A stretch of 64,000 nt of DNA from Lentzea alba (GCF_011067745.1 NZ_JAAMPJ010000020.1:94372-158371), one strand, 5' to 3'; shown: positions 42,905 through 51,756, counted from the stretch's first letter. Numbers and translations are program-made. The notes: a model not told the origin generated them from the sequence alone.

Positions 42905-44520
42905 GGCGAGTGCTCGCCGGGTTCCTGATCGGCGCGGTGCTGACCTTCGTGTTCAGCGCTTTCGCCGTTGCCGCACCATCTCGCGGTGTGGTGGTGCTGC
43001 TCGACACCTCCGGCTCGATGGCGCCGGACCGGATCGTCGTCGCACGGCAGGCGATCGTCACCTACGTGTCGAGCCTGCCCGCGGACGTGCAGGTCGGTCT
43101 GGTCGCGTTCTCGTCGCAGCCCTCACTGGTGCTCGCGCCGACCACCGACCGCAACGCCGTGGCCGGTGCGCTGAACCAGTTGCAGGCCAAGGGTGACACG
43201 TCGTTGTTCGACGCCGTGCCGGTCGGGCTGTCCGCTCTGCAGGGCATCACCGAACGACGCATGGTGATCGTGTCCGACGGCGAGGACACCGTCTCCAAGT
43301 CCACTGTGGACGCTGCCGTCACCGCGGTCGCCGCTGCCGGCGTGCCCACGGACGTGATCGGTTTCCAGTACAGCGACCAGGCGTTGAGCCGCATCGCCGC
43401 GGCCGCCGGCGGACGTCTGCTGACCGCCTCCGACGCAGGTGCGCTGGCCGCCGCCTTCGCCGCACTGACCGTGCCTTCGACAGTGCCACCTCCACCCACC
43501 GCCGTCGCAACACCGGAGCCCGCACCGGCGCCGGCACCGATCGCCGTCCCCACACCGACTCCGGGGCAGAACTGGCTGGCCGGGGCGTTGATCGTCGGCA
43601 CGTTCCTCGTGGTGTTCTTCTTCGTGGTGATGTTGCTGACGCCGCGCCGTTCCACCACGGGCCGCAAGCTCGAACGGCACCTGGAACACTACGGCGCGCA
43701 GGAACCCGTTGCGCAGGAAGAAAGCCAGGCCGCGCAGACCGCCGTGGTGTGGACCCGCCGGGTGATGAGCGACGTCACCGCGGAACGCCTCGCGGACCGG
43801 CTCGACCTGGCCGGGATCAAGGCGAGCGCGGCGGAGTGGACGCTGCTGCGGATCTGCGCGTCAGTCGGTCTCGCCGCCCTGTTCACCCTCGTCACGACCT
43901 GGTGGATCGGCATCCCGCTGGGCGTTCTGGGCGGCTGGCTGCTGACCGCGCTGGCGGTGCGGGTGCGCACCTCGAAGCGCCGTGCCGCGTTCGCCGACCA
44001 GCTCCCGGACGTGCTGCAACTGATCGCCAGCTCGCTGCGCTCCGGCTTCTCGCTGGCCCAGTCGATCGACGCCGTGGTGCGTGAGGACACCCAGCCCACC
44101 GCGGGCGAGTTCTCCCGAGCACTGGCCGCAACCCGCATCGGCGCCGAACTGGAGGACGCCCTCGACCGGGTGGCCCTCCGCATGCGCAGCGCCGACCTCT
44201 CGTGGGTGGTGATGGCGGTCCGCATCCAGCGCCAGGTCGGCGGCAACCTCGCCGAGGTCCTGATGAACACCGTCGCCACCATGCGCGACCGCTCCCAGAC
44301 CCGCCGGCACGTCCGTGCGCTGTCGGCGGAGGGCCGTCTGTCGGCCTACGTCCTGGTGGGTCTGCCGATCTTCCTGGCCGGCTTCCTGTTCTGGTTCCGC
44401 GCGGAGTACATGCGGCTGCTCTACACCACGCTGGTCGGCATCGTGATGCTCGCGTGCGCCGCCGTGCTGGTCGTCCTCGGCTCCCTGTGGATGCGCAAAC
44501 TCGTGCGCGTGGAGGTGTGA
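42901..44520 (+). CDS. Von Willebrand A domain fused to TadB (type II secretion F domain)
   Basis: A 539-residue fusion. A signal-anchor (1-25) is followed by a VWA domain with the MIDAS motif DTSGS at 35-39, DTSLFDA and VIVSDGEDT. A Pro/Ala-rich linker and a membrane segment (about 220-243) come next. The second half is a TadB inner-membrane platform with the T2SF domain (LPDVLQLIASSLRSGFSLAQ) and C-terminal membrane helices. TadB and TadC form the platform for CpaF. The VWA part should face outside and bind metal and a protein ligand. It starts within the cpaF stop (ATGA). Confidence 0.92.
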   Translation: MRRVLAGFLIGAVLTFVFSAFAVAAPSRGVVVLLDTSGSMAPDRIVVARQAIVTYVSSLPADVQVGLVAFSSQPSLVLAPTTDRNAVAGALNQLQAKGDTSLFDAVPVGLSALQGITERRMVIVSDGEDTVSKSTVDAAVTAVAAAGVPTDVIGFQYSDQALSRIAAAAGGRLLTASDAGALAAAFAALTVPSTVPPPPTAVATPEPAPAPAPIAVPTPTPGQNWLAGALIVGTFLVVFFFVVMLLTPRRSTTGRKLERHLEHYGAQEPVAQEESQAAQTAVVWTRRVMSDVTAERLADRLDLAGIKASAAEWTLLRICASVGLAALFTLVTTWWIGIPLGVLGGWLLTALAVRVRTSKRRAAFADQLPDVLQLIASSLRSGFSLAQSIDAVVREDTQPTAGEFSRALAATRIGAELEDALDRVALRMRSADLSWVVMAVRIQRQVGGNLAEVLMNTVATMRDRSQTRRHVRALSAEGRLSAYVLVGLPIFLAGFLFWFRAEYMRLLYTTLVGIVMLACAAVLVVLGSLWMRKLVRVEV

Positions 44521-44521
44521 C

Positions 44522-45406
44522 ATGGTGCTGTACCTGGGGCTCGCCTGCCTTCTGCTCGCCCTCTCCTTGACCGTGGTCGCCGTGGTGACCAAACCACGCG
44601 CAACCGCCGCCGGCTCCCTGGCCCTGATCGAAACGAGCTACTCGGCCGCCGTCGTCACCAAAACCGACGTCGCCGCCTCCCCGAGCTGGCTGCGCTCCAT
44701 CGCCCTGCGCCTGTCCCCCGCAGGCGTGGCCCAGCACCTGCAACACCGCCTGGACCTGGCCGGCAACCCGCCGACCTGGACCCCGGACCGCGTGCTGGCC
44801 GCCAAGGGCCTCGGCCTGCTGCTCGGCGGCGCCCTGGGCGCTCTGCTAGGCGTCCGCTCAGTCGGCTTCCTGATCACCGGCCTGGTCCTGGGCGCGGTCT
44901 TCGGCTTCTTCCTCCCCGACCTCCTGCTCCTCAACGCGGGCCAAAAACGCCAAACGCACATCCGCCGAGCCCTCCCGGACGCCCTGGACATGCTCACCGT
45001 GTGCGTGGAAGCAGGCCTGGGCTTCGACGCCGCCCTGGCCCAGGTGGCCCGCAACACCAACGGCCCGCTGGCCCAGGAGTGCGCCCGCGTCCTGCAGGAG
45101 ATGCAGATCGGCAAGTCCCGCAACGAGGCCCTGAGGGCCCTGACCTACCGCACCACCGTGGCCGAGCTCCGCGCGTTCGTCTCAGCCCTGGCCCAAGCAG
45201 GCGAACTGGGCGTCCCCATCGCCTCAGTGCTCCGCGAACAGGCCCGCGAAATGCGCCTCCGCCGCCGCCAGCGAGCAGAGGAACAGGCCCAGAAGGTCCC
45301 GGTAAAAATCCTGTTCCCGCTGATAGCGTGCCTGTTCCCGGCCATGTTCGTGATCATCATCGGCCCAGGCGCGATCAGCATCGCCAAGGTCCTGCTGAAC
45401 CTCTGA
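44522..45406 (+). CDS. TadC-like pilus platform protein (type II secretion F domain)
   Basis: A 294-residue inner-membrane protein with an N-terminal helix, two central membrane segments, a T2SF domain (ALPDALDMLTVCVEAGLGFDAA) and C-terminal helices. It pairs with the TadB half of the preceding fusion. The ATG is one base after the previous stop. It is the last structural gene of the Tad operon. Confidence 0.93.
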   Translation: MVLYLGLACLLLALSLTVVAVVTKPRATAAGSLALIETSYSAAVVTKTDVAASPSWLRSIALRLSPAGVAQHLQHRLDLAGNPPTWTPDRVLAAKGLGLLLGGALGALLGVRSVGFLITGLVLGAVFGFFLPDLLLLNAGQKRQTHIRRALPDALDMLTVCVEAGLGFDAALAQVARNTNGPLAQECARVLQEMQIGKSRNEALRALTYRTTVAELRAFVSALAQAGELGVPIASVLREQAREMRLRRRQRAEEQAQKVPVKILFPLIACLFPAMFVIIIGPGAISIAKVLLNL

Positions 45407-45515
45407 TGACCCTGCGTAACAAGGTCCAACGACCCTATTAGTCCCTTTGGTGTAACCAACTGAGACATCCGGAACGACATGCGGGTTGAACCTTCAGATC
45501 GAGAGGGGACAGCTC

Positions 45516-46160
45516 ATGGCGATCCGAGTTGTCGTAGTCGACGGACACACGCTCACCCGCTTCGGCCTGACGACGCTCGCCGCCGCGCACCCCGACCTGG
45601 AGGTGGTCGCGGAGGCCAAAACAGCAGCCGAAGCCCCCGACATAATCGCCGCCACCAGCCCAAACGTGGTCACCGTGGCCGTAGGCCTCCCCGACGCCGA
45701 CGGCCTGAAACTGGCCCGCGACCTCCGCGACCGCTACCCAACCCTGGGCATAGTGGTCCTGACCGCCCAAGGCGAGGACGACGTCCTCTTCAGAGCCCTG
45801 GAAACCGGCGCCTCGGCCTTCGTGGGCAAAACCGCCCCGGTAGAAGAAATCATCTGCGCCATCCGCCACGCGGCAGTAGCAGCCTCGTCCTTCACCGCCG
45901 CAGGCCTGGCCCTGGCCATGGCCCGCCGCCAGTCCACCACCGCCCGCCTGGCCCTGAGCCCAAGAGAACGCGAAGTACTGGCCCTGCTACGCGAAGGCGT
46001 CTCAATCCCAGCCATCGCCCGAACCCTGTACGTGTCCCCGTCGACGGCCAAGACCTACGTCTCACGCCTCTACGAAAAGCTGGGCGCGTCCAACCGCTCC
46101 CAAGCCCTGATGGCAGCCCTGCGCAACGGCCTGATCAGAAGCGACGCGGCAACCGCCTAA
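45516..46160 (+). CDS. LuxR-type response regulator with atypical receiver
   Basis: A 214-residue regulator. The receiver domain (about 1-120) reads VVVVDGH, with one of the acidic-pair residues replaced by Gly10. Position 55, where the phospho-acceptor Asp normally sits four residues before the conserved LP, is Ala. The switch Lys is kept (VGKTAP). The C-terminal HTH (about 150-205) is LSPREREVLALLREG with ARTLYVSPSTAKTYVSRLYEKLG. GAGAGGGGA precedes the ATG at 45516. No histidine kinase gene is nearby. It lies 109 bases after tadC and probably regulates the locus without phosphorylation (inference). Confidence 0.9.
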   Translation: MAIRVVVVDGHTLTRFGLTTLAAAHPDLEVVAEAKTAAEAPDIIAATSPNVVTVAVGLPDADGLKLARDLRDRYPTLGIVVLTAQGEDDVLFRALETGASAFVGKTAPVEEIICAIRHAAVAASSFTAAGLALAMARRQSTTARLALSPREREVLALLREGVSIPAIARTLYVSPSTAKTYVSRLYEKLGASNRSQALMAALRNGLIRSDAATA

Positions 46161-46459
46161 GCCCACCAAAAGGTCCACAAGGTGGCCCCGGCAACCGCCA
46201 ACACCCCGAGCGAAGCCACCGGAGCCCGCCAGTCGGCATACCGGTCAGCCACGATCTGCCCAGCAACCACCACCAGGGCAGCCACAACGTGCGCAACCAC
46301 CGACAACGTGCCAGGCCCAGGCAAATCACGAGAGTTCGCGTAAAACTGGACGCCGATGTTCCCCAACGCGAGCAGCACCAAGCCCACCGCGAGCACACCA
46401 CTCACAGCGCGCAGGATTCCAAAGGTCCGCGACGGCCGCTTAGCTGCTTCCACGTCCAC
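46157..46459 (-). CDS. Small membrane protein, unknown
   Basis: About 100 residues with three hydrophobic segments (VLAVGLVLLALGNIGVQF; VVAHVVAALVVVAGQIV; VASLGVLAVAGATLW). The GTG at 46459 is preferred because AGGGTGG lies just upstream. The stop overlaps the response regulator stop on the opposite strand by 4 bases. No family recognised. Confidence 0.65.
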   Translation of the reverse strand: MDVEAAKRPSRTFGILRAVSGVLAVGLVLLALGNIGVQFYANSRDLPGPGTLSVVAHVVAALVVVAGQIVADRYADWRAPVASLGVLAVAGATLWTFWWA

Positions 46460-46731
46460 CCAAACCACCCTACGGGTCCAGCAGAACAGCCGATGCAAGG
46501 GTCACCGCCCCAACCACGCCGATGGCGGAGCCGAGGCAAAGGCGACGGCGGAGCCGAGCTGCGCTTCGCTTTTCCCGTGCGCTCCGGGTGGGGTCCCGTC
46601 ACGAGTCGTGACACAGCTCTTGCCCCCCGATCAGATTGGCGGGGTCTGGGGCAGAGCACCAGGTGGAAGCACGCAACCGCATGGTCGCCGCCCGCAAGGC
46701 GCCACCCGCAAGGTCGCGCCCCCAACACCCC
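46460..46731. other. Non-coding spacer with repeats
   Basis: About 270 bases without a convincing gene. It contains two near copies of GGCGGAGCCGAG (46521-46560) and a 15-base dyad GTCACGA-G-TCGTGAC at 46598-46612. No promoter or RNA family was recognised; part may be the promoter of the small membrane protein gene. Confidence 0.5.
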
Positions 46732-47571
46732 CTACGGAGCCAACAACGACCAAGGCTCAATAGAAGGAACAGCCTCCTGCCCCTCAACACAACTACGCCG
46801 AAAATCGCACCACTGACACTGCCGCCCAACCACAGGAGGGAACAAAACCTCCCGATCCCCACCAGCCTTCAAAGTCTCCGAGGCAAGGTCGATCTCATCG
46901 GCAGCCTCCTCAGCCCGCCGAACATGCCGCCCCAACGACTCCTCGGTGTGCTCCCACTCAGCCACAGTCCCAGACGGCAGATGATGCAACTCCACCCGCC
47001 GGCAAGGCTTCCGCAACGTCCGCCTAGCAGCCACCGCGTACAACGCCAATGCCTGCGACCCCCGAGCATCATCGGAAGTCAGCACGTGCCGCCCAGTCTT
47101 GTAGTCAACGATCACCAGTTCCCCGTCCCGGTAATCGATCCGGTCGACCCGCCCCTCGGCCACAATCCGCTCGGTAGGCGAAGACACCCACCGCTCAACC
47201 CCGAGCGGCTCAAACGCGACATCCAACGACGACACGTAGTCGTGCACCCACCGACCAGCCCGCTCCCGATAGACAGCAGCCTGGTCGACATCCCGGAACC
47301 CGTCCGACTTCCACTGCCGGTTCACCAACGCGACCGCCTGCTCCGGCGTACGACGCTCAGCCGGTAGATCGAACAGGGCCTTCAACGCGTTGTGCACCAC
47401 CGCACCCAGCGTGTTGTGCGCCCAAGCCCCACCCCGCGGCGGCGACGGCCGATCGAGGTACGTCATCCGGTAGCGACGCGGGCAGTCCGTCCACGTAGCC
47501 AGCTTCGCGGGCGTGACGCGCACGAGCCGACGCGGTGCCGCGGTGCCGAAGTCGAAGCCGAGTTGTTCCAC
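46732..47571 (-). CDS. RecB-family PD-(D/E)XK nuclease with Fe-S-type cysteine cluster
   Basis: A 279-residue nuclease of the RecB/AddB C-terminal type. Active-site residues are in EGRVDRIDYRDGELVIVDYKTG (Asp, then D-x-K), with the QALALYAVA helix after them. Four cysteines, one in the N-terminal TDCPRRYRM and three in CQWCDFRRSC, match the iron-sulfur cluster arrangement of AddB-like nucleases. It should act on single-stranded DNA ends in repair. The GTG start at 47571 is tentative; upstream in-frame codons exist without a better ribosome binding site. Confidence 0.82.
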   Translation of the reverse strand: MEQLGFDFGTAAPRRLVRVTPAKLATWTDCPRRYRMTYLDRPSPPRGGAWAHNTLGAVVHNALKALFDLPAERRTPEQAVALVNRQWKSDGFRDVDQAAVYRERAGRWVHDYVSSLDVAFEPLGVERWVSSPTERIVAEGRVDRIDYRDGELVIVDYKTGRHVLTSDDARGSQALALYAVAARRTLRKPCRRVELHHLPSGTVAEWEHTEESLGRHVRRAEEAADEIDLASETLKAGGDREVLFPPVVGRQCQWCDFRRSCVEGQEAVPSIEPWSLLAP

Positions 47572-47604
47572 CCACCCAACGCTACCGAGGCACCCTGACA
47601 GAAA

Positions 47605-47916
47605 ATGAGGGGCATGGAGATCTGGCACAACCCCCGCTGCTCGAAGAGCCGCGCCGCGAAGCAACGCCTCGACGACGAAGGCGTCGAGTACACCGAACGC
47701 CGCTACCTGGACGACGTGCCGACGGCACAGGAACTCGACCACGTCCTCGAACTGCTGAACAAGCAGCCCTGGGAGATCGCGCGCAAGAAGGAACCCGCCT
47801 ACCCCAGCGGCCTCGAACACGACCGCGCCAAGTGGATCGCGCACATGGTCGCCAACCCGAGCCTGATCGAGCGCCCCATCATCATCGACGGGAACAACGC
47901 CCACATCGAGCGCTAA
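47605..47916 (+). CDS. Arsenate reductase-like protein, ArsC family (thioredoxin fold)
   Basis: A 103-residue protein beginning IWHNPRCSKSRAAKQ, with the catalytic Cys of glutaredoxin-dependent arsenate reductases, and ending RPIIIDGNNAHI. The family also includes Spx/YfgD-like proteins, so activity on arsenate is not assured, and no other ars gene is nearby. ATG 47614 is an alternative start, but GAGGGG would then be very close. The stop overlaps the convergent MarC gene. Confidence 0.82.
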   Translation: MRGMEIWHNPRCSKSRAAKQRLDDEGVEYTERRYLDDVPTAQELDHVLELLNKQPWEIARKKEPAYPSGLEHDRAKWIAHMVANPSLIERPIIIDGNNAHIER

Positions 47917-48524
47917 GCACCAGCGATGAACCCCTGCACCGAAGACGCGACCAGCTGCACGGCGATCGCGGCCAGCAGCAGACCGGCGATCTTGGCCATC
48001 AGCAGGATCCCGCTCTCCTTGAACACCTTGATCAGCAAACCGGCGGACCGCAGCGTCCCCAGCAGCACGAGGTGCACGGCCACGATCGCCGCAGCCAGCG
48101 CGAAGTAGGAACCCCAAGCCCCGTCCGCCTGCCGCACGAACACGATCGTCGCGGCGATGGCACCGGGTCCGGCCAGCAGCGGCGTCCCCAGCGGCACCAG
48201 CGCGATGTTCACGTCCTCGACCTCAGGATGCTGAGTAGCGCCCTTGCCGGTCAGCAGGTCCAGGGCGATCAGCAACAGCAGCAGCCCGCCCGCACCCTGC
48301 AAAGCGGGAATGCCGATGTGCATGTACGCGAGGATCGAGTTGCCCGCGACCGCGAACAGCGTGATCACCAGGAACGACACCAGCACGCCCTGCCGCGCGG
48401 CCCGCTTCCGGGCTTCCCGCGACTTGCGGCCGACGAGACCCAGGAACACCGGCACGGTGCCGGGCGGGTCCATGATCACCAGCAGCGTGATCGAGGCCTC
48501 GATGAAGAGCCGCAGGTTGAACAC
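47913..48524 (-). CDS. MarC-family membrane protein
   Basis: A 203-residue protein with six hydrophobic segments and the MarC signatures MDPPGTVPVFLGL and PLGTPLLAGPGAIA. The family was once tied to multiple antibiotic resistance and is now called NAAT; its transport substrate is unclear. It lies 12 bases downstream of the PHP gene on the same strand, so the two are probably one operon. Confidence 0.88.
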   Translation of the reverse strand: MFNLRLFIEASITLLVIMDPPGTVPVFLGLVGRKSREARKRAARQGVLVSFLVITLFAVAGNSILAYMHIGIPALQGAGGLLLLLIALDLLTGKGATQHPEVEDVNIALVPLGTPLLAGPGAIAATIVFVRQADGAWGSYFALAAAIVAVHLVLLGTLRSAGLLIKVFKESGILLMAKIAGLLLAAIAVQLVASSVQGFIAGA

Positions 48525-48536
48525 GAAGACACCGCC

Positions 48537-49394
48537 CTATCCGACGAGGATCTTGCCGCCTGTCGCCCGTTCGGCCAGAGCATCCAGCATTTCCGGCGCC
48601 GTCGTCTCCGCACCGAGCCGCACCGTCTTGTTCGTGCCGTGGTAGTCACTCGACCCGGTGACGATCAGATCCAGCTCAGCGGCCAGCGCCCGCAACGAGA
48701 CACGGGTGTCGGCGTCGTGGTCGGGGTGGTCCACCTCGATGCCGCCGAGGCCGGCCTCAGCCAGCGAACGCACGACGTCGGCGGTCACGATCGGACCGCG
48801 GGAAACAGCGAACGGGTGCGCGAGCACGGTCACGCCACCGGCCTCGGCGATCATCTCGATCGCGCGCTCGACGGGCGTGTCCGTCCGTCCCACGTAGTAA
48901 CGCCCACCGGTCAGGTAGGTCGCGAACGCCTCGTCGACGGACGAGACGACCCCGCCGCGGATCAGCGCCTGCGCCAGGTGCGGGCGACCGGCCGGCGCGT
49001 CGAACGGCAGCCGCGACATCAGGTCTTCGGGGTCGATCGGGAACCCGTCGGCCTTCATCATCTCGGCCATCTTCTGCAGCCGGTGCCGCCGCTCCTCGCG
49101 CAACCGCGACTGCTCGGCCATCAACGCCGCGTGCGTCGGGTCGTAGAGGTACGCCAGCAGATGAACGGTGATCGTGCGCCCGCGGCCGTCCGGGCAGGCG
49201 CACGACAACTCGGCTCCGCGCACGAGCCGCAGGCCAGGAGGCAGCGCGGCAGCGGCAGCGGCCCATCCGGCGGCGGTGTCGTGGTCGGTGATCGCCACCG
49301 CGTCCAGTCCGGCTAGACCCGCGGCCCTCACCAGTTCGGCAGGGCTGTCGGTGCCGTCGGACTCGGTCGAATGGGTGTGCAGATCGATGACCAC
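48537..49394 (-). CDS. PHP-domain phosphoesterase (RNase AM/nucleoside bisphosphatase type)
   Basis: A 285-residue metal-dependent phosphoesterase. Metal ligands are in DLHTHSTESDG (N-terminus), ITDHDT, GAELSC, LAHPFAV and SSDYHG, in the order of the YciV/RNase AM group that degrades 5'-ended oligoribonucleotides or 3',5'-bisphosphonucleosides. Full family length. The GTG or ATG start at 49394 begins directly with the first metal motif. Confidence 0.88.
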   Translation of the reverse strand: MVIDLHTHSTESDGTDSPAELVRAAGLAGLDAVAITDHDTAAGWAAAAAALPPGLRLVRGAELSCACPDGRGRTITVHLLAYLYDPTHAALMAEQSRLREERRHRLQKMAEMMKADGFPIDPEDLMSRLPFDAPAGRPHLAQALIRGGVVSSVDEAFATYLTGGRYYVGRTDTPVERAIEMIAEAGGVTVLAHPFAVSRGPIVTADVVRSLAEAGLGGIEVDHPDHDADTRVSLRALAAELDLIVTGSSDYHGTNKTVRLGAETTAPEMLDALAERATGGKILVG

Positions 49395-49447
49395 GTCGTC
49401 CAGTGTGGACGACGCCCCTGTGAGGTCCGGCTACTGGGGTTGCAGTC

Positions 49448-49488
49448 AGCCTCCGCCCTTCACGGCGGACGGGTGAAGGGCGGAGGCT
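49448..49488. repeat. Perfect 16-bp-stem hairpin upstream of tnpB
   Basis: AGCCTCCGCCCTTCAC (49448-49463) and its complement (49473-49488) flank a 9-base loop. It lies between the divergent PHP gene and the transposon gene and has no U-tract in either direction. It may belong to the left end of the IS200/IS605 element or act as a terminator blocking read-through. Confidence 0.55.
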
Positions 49489-49596
49489 AACCGGCCACCA
49501 AGGCCCGAGCAGCGCCCTGGACCAGGAGGTTCTGCACTATCCGACCAGTGCGGGTGCATGCAAGATCGGTCATTGATCCATTGGTACGGTGCGCGA

Positions 49597-50824
49597 GTGC
49601 AGCTCCGTTTCCATTACCGGCTCTACCCGGACGCTGTCCAGTGTGAGGCGCTGGCCCGGTCGTTCGGGTGCGCCAGGGTGGTGTTCAACGACGGGCTGCG
49701 GGCGCGGCAGCAAGCACGAGCCGAGGGACTGCCGCACCTGTCGGACGCCGAGCTGTCGAAGCAGCTCACAGCTGCGAAAGCCACCCCACAACGAGCATGG
49801 CTGGGAGAAGTCTCCTCGGTCGTACTGCAGCAGGCGCTGGCCGATCTGAACGTGGCGTACCGCAACTTTTTCGCCTCGCTGTCGGGCAAGCAAGGGCCGC
49901 AAGGTCGCACCGCCCCGTTTCCGGTCACGCAAAGACAACCGGCAGGCCATCCGCTTCACGAACAACGCCAGGTTCAAGGTCCTGGACAACGGCCGCCTGC
50001 GACTGCCGAAGATCGGCGACGTGCCCGTACGCTGGTCACGCCCGCTCCCAGCAGATCCGTCCAGCGTCACCGTGATCAAAGATGCGGCCGACCGGTACTT
50101 CGCGTCGTTCGTCGTTCGGACAACAGACGATCCGTTGCCACCCTCGGATTCTGAGGTGGGTATCGACCTGGGGCTGGCCCACTTCGCCGTCCTGTCGGAC
50201 GGCACCAAGGTGGCCGCGCCGAAGTTTCTGCGCCGCGCGGCCAGCCAACTCAAAAAGCTGCAACGGGCGCTGTCCCGCAAGACCAACGGATCGAACCGGC
50301 GAAGAAAAGCAGTCGTGAAGGTCGCACGGGTGCACGCCAGGGTTGCCAACATGCGGCGCGACTGGCAGCACAAACTCTCGACATCGATCATCCGCGACAA
50401 CCAAGCGGTCTATGTCGAGGATCTGTGCGTGGCTGGTCTGGGCCGGACCCGACTGGCGAAGTCCGTGCACGATGCAGGCTGGGCCAGCTTCACGGCCATG
50501 TTGGAGTACAAAGCCGCGAGATACGGGCGCACCTTCGCCAGGGTGGACCGGTTCTTCCCATCCACGCGGATGTGCTCTTGTTGCGGCCGGATCAACGACA
50601 AGATGGCGCTCGACGTCCGATCGTGGGACTGCCCGTGCGGCTGCACCCACGATCGAGACATCAACGCTGCCAAGAACATCAAGGCCGCCGGGCAGGCGGA
50701 CTTCAACGACCGTGGAGCGAGGGTAAGACCGGCAGCGATGCCGGCACCTCGCGGCGAAGCGGTAACCCACCTGGACACCGCGCGTTCCACACACCGCGGT
50801 GTGGAGGGAATCTCCACCCGTTAG
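49597..50824 (+). pseudogene. tnpB: IS200/IS605-family tnpB, frameshifted
   Basis: TnpB is the RNA-guided nuclease of IS200/IS605 elements. The N-terminal part (QLRFHYRLYPDAVQ, FGCARVVFNDGL) reads in one frame from GTG 49597 to about 49890, and the rest reads in the next frame from 49892. Joining GGCAAG-C to AAGGGCCGC needs a two-base deletion or one-base insertion relative to relatives. After the break the RuvC residues are all present: Asp in GIDLGLAHFA, Glu in YVEDLCV and Asp in HDRDINAAKN. So is the zinc finger CSCC with CPCGC. No tnpA is nearby, so the element is of the tnpB-only type. Confidence 0.9.
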
Positions 50825-50842
50825 GGCGGAGAGGATGTCAAG
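50790..50842 (+). mobile_element. Right end of the tnpB element with reRNA-type hairpins
   Basis: At the 3' end of tnpB a 14-base palindrome CACACCGCGGTGTG (50790-50803) is followed by a stem (50811-50832, one mismatch, GTTA loop). GGATGTCAA comes next, a sequence I recall at right ends of similar actinobacterial IS200/IS605 elements. In such elements this region forms the scaffold of the guide RNA, and the guide is taken from the flanking DNA. The boundary to within a few bases is inferred. Confidence 0.6.
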
Positions 50843-51398
50843 GGACCATCTTCTTCCCGCGCGCCGCCCGCTGCGCCTTGATCATCGAGAACCGCTCGGC
50901 CTGTGCCTTCTTGTCGCCGAAGGTCAGCTCCGAGATGGCGTCGTACACCTCTTCGGGGTCCGGCAGGAACTCCAGGCGGTTCAGCGCCTGGATCTGACCG
51001 GCCGACTCCACGATGAGCGTGCCGTAGCCGAACATGCGTCCGCCCACGGTGCGCTCGTAGGTGAGGTCGGTGACCTTGCTGATGGGCATCATCGCGACCT
51101 TGGTCTCGAAGACGCCCGATGTCAGCATGAACCGCTTGTCGGTCACGACGATGCGTTCGACCCACCACTCGATGATGAAGTAGGACAGCCGCAACAGCAC
51201 GAGCAGTCCGCCGTACCACAGGACGTTCTGGATCACGCCCGCGTTCGACGGCAGCAGGTACGAGATCATCATGAAGCCGGCCAGCAGTGCCGCCGCCTCC
51301 AGGACGTCCCAGATCAGATAGGACCAGTGCCTGCGCACCCGGATGACCCGACGCTCGCTAGACAGCAGGTAGTCGTCCGGATCACGTGGTGCGAACAT
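50838..51398 (-). CDS. PH-domain membrane protein (bacterial PH, YdbS-like)
   Basis: A 186-residue protein with two membrane segments (about 27-75) followed by a bacterial pleckstrin-homology domain (IVVTDKRFMLTSGVFETKVAMMPISKVTDL). The C-terminal tail is basic. Its stop codon TGA (50838-50840) falls within the right end of the tnpB element, so the insertion may have altered the last residues. Family function unknown, linked to the envelope. Confidence 0.82.
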   Translation of the reverse strand: MFAPRDPDDYLLSSERRVIRVRRHWSYLIWDVLEAAALLAGFMMISYLLPSNAGVIQNVLWYGGLLVLLRLSYFIIEWWVERIVVTDKRFMLTSGVFETKVAMMPISKVTDLTYERTVGGRMFGYGTLIVESAGQIQALNRLEFLPDPEEVYDAISELTFGDKKAQAERFSMIKAQRAARGKKMVP

Positions 51399-51462
51399 GC
51401 GCTACCAGCCCTTTCTGGTACCAGCCAGTGCTCTGTCCTGCCCGCCCGGTGTACCGGGTGAA

Positions 51463-51621
51463 CTAGAACAATTGTCGCACGAAGGTGATCAGGGCCTCAG
51501 CCGCAGTTCGCAGCGAGTTGAGGATGTTGGTGACCAGCTGCGCGGCCTGCTGCGGCTCCGCGATGAGGAAGAACAGCAGCAAGGCGATGCCGGCGAAAGT
51601 GAGGATCTTCTTCAGGTTCAC
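51463..51621 (-). CDS. Small single-pass membrane protein
   Basis: 52 residues from GTG 51621, with GGGGTGG about 5 bases upstream. One hydrophobic helix (ILTFAGIALLLFFLIA) is followed by an amphipathic C-terminal part rich in Gln, Ala and Leu. The upstream extension to 51681 is less likely because it lacks a ribosome binding site. No family recognised. Confidence 0.6.
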   Translation of the reverse strand: MNLKKILTFAGIALLLFFLIAEPQQAAQLVTNILNSLRTAAEALITFVRQLF

Positions 51622-51756
51622 GGTGTCCACCCCGTCCGCGTCCGCACCCGTTTGGCGCCGTTCGTGACCGTTGTACAGCACGATTCAGCACCTTGGGAGA
51701 TTTGTACCGCAGCCGGGGTAGTGAGCTGCACCGCCGTTCCGGGGTGACTACGCTTC

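Noticed and set aside
46499..46731. Possible small RNA or CRISPR-like repeats
   Set aside because: Only two short near repeats of GGCGGAGCCGAG and one small dyad; no regular spacing and no promoter recognised.
47535..49316. 593-codon open frame on the plus strand across arsC, marC and the PHP gene
   Set aside because: It crosses three well-supported genes and has shadow composition; no ribosome binding site.
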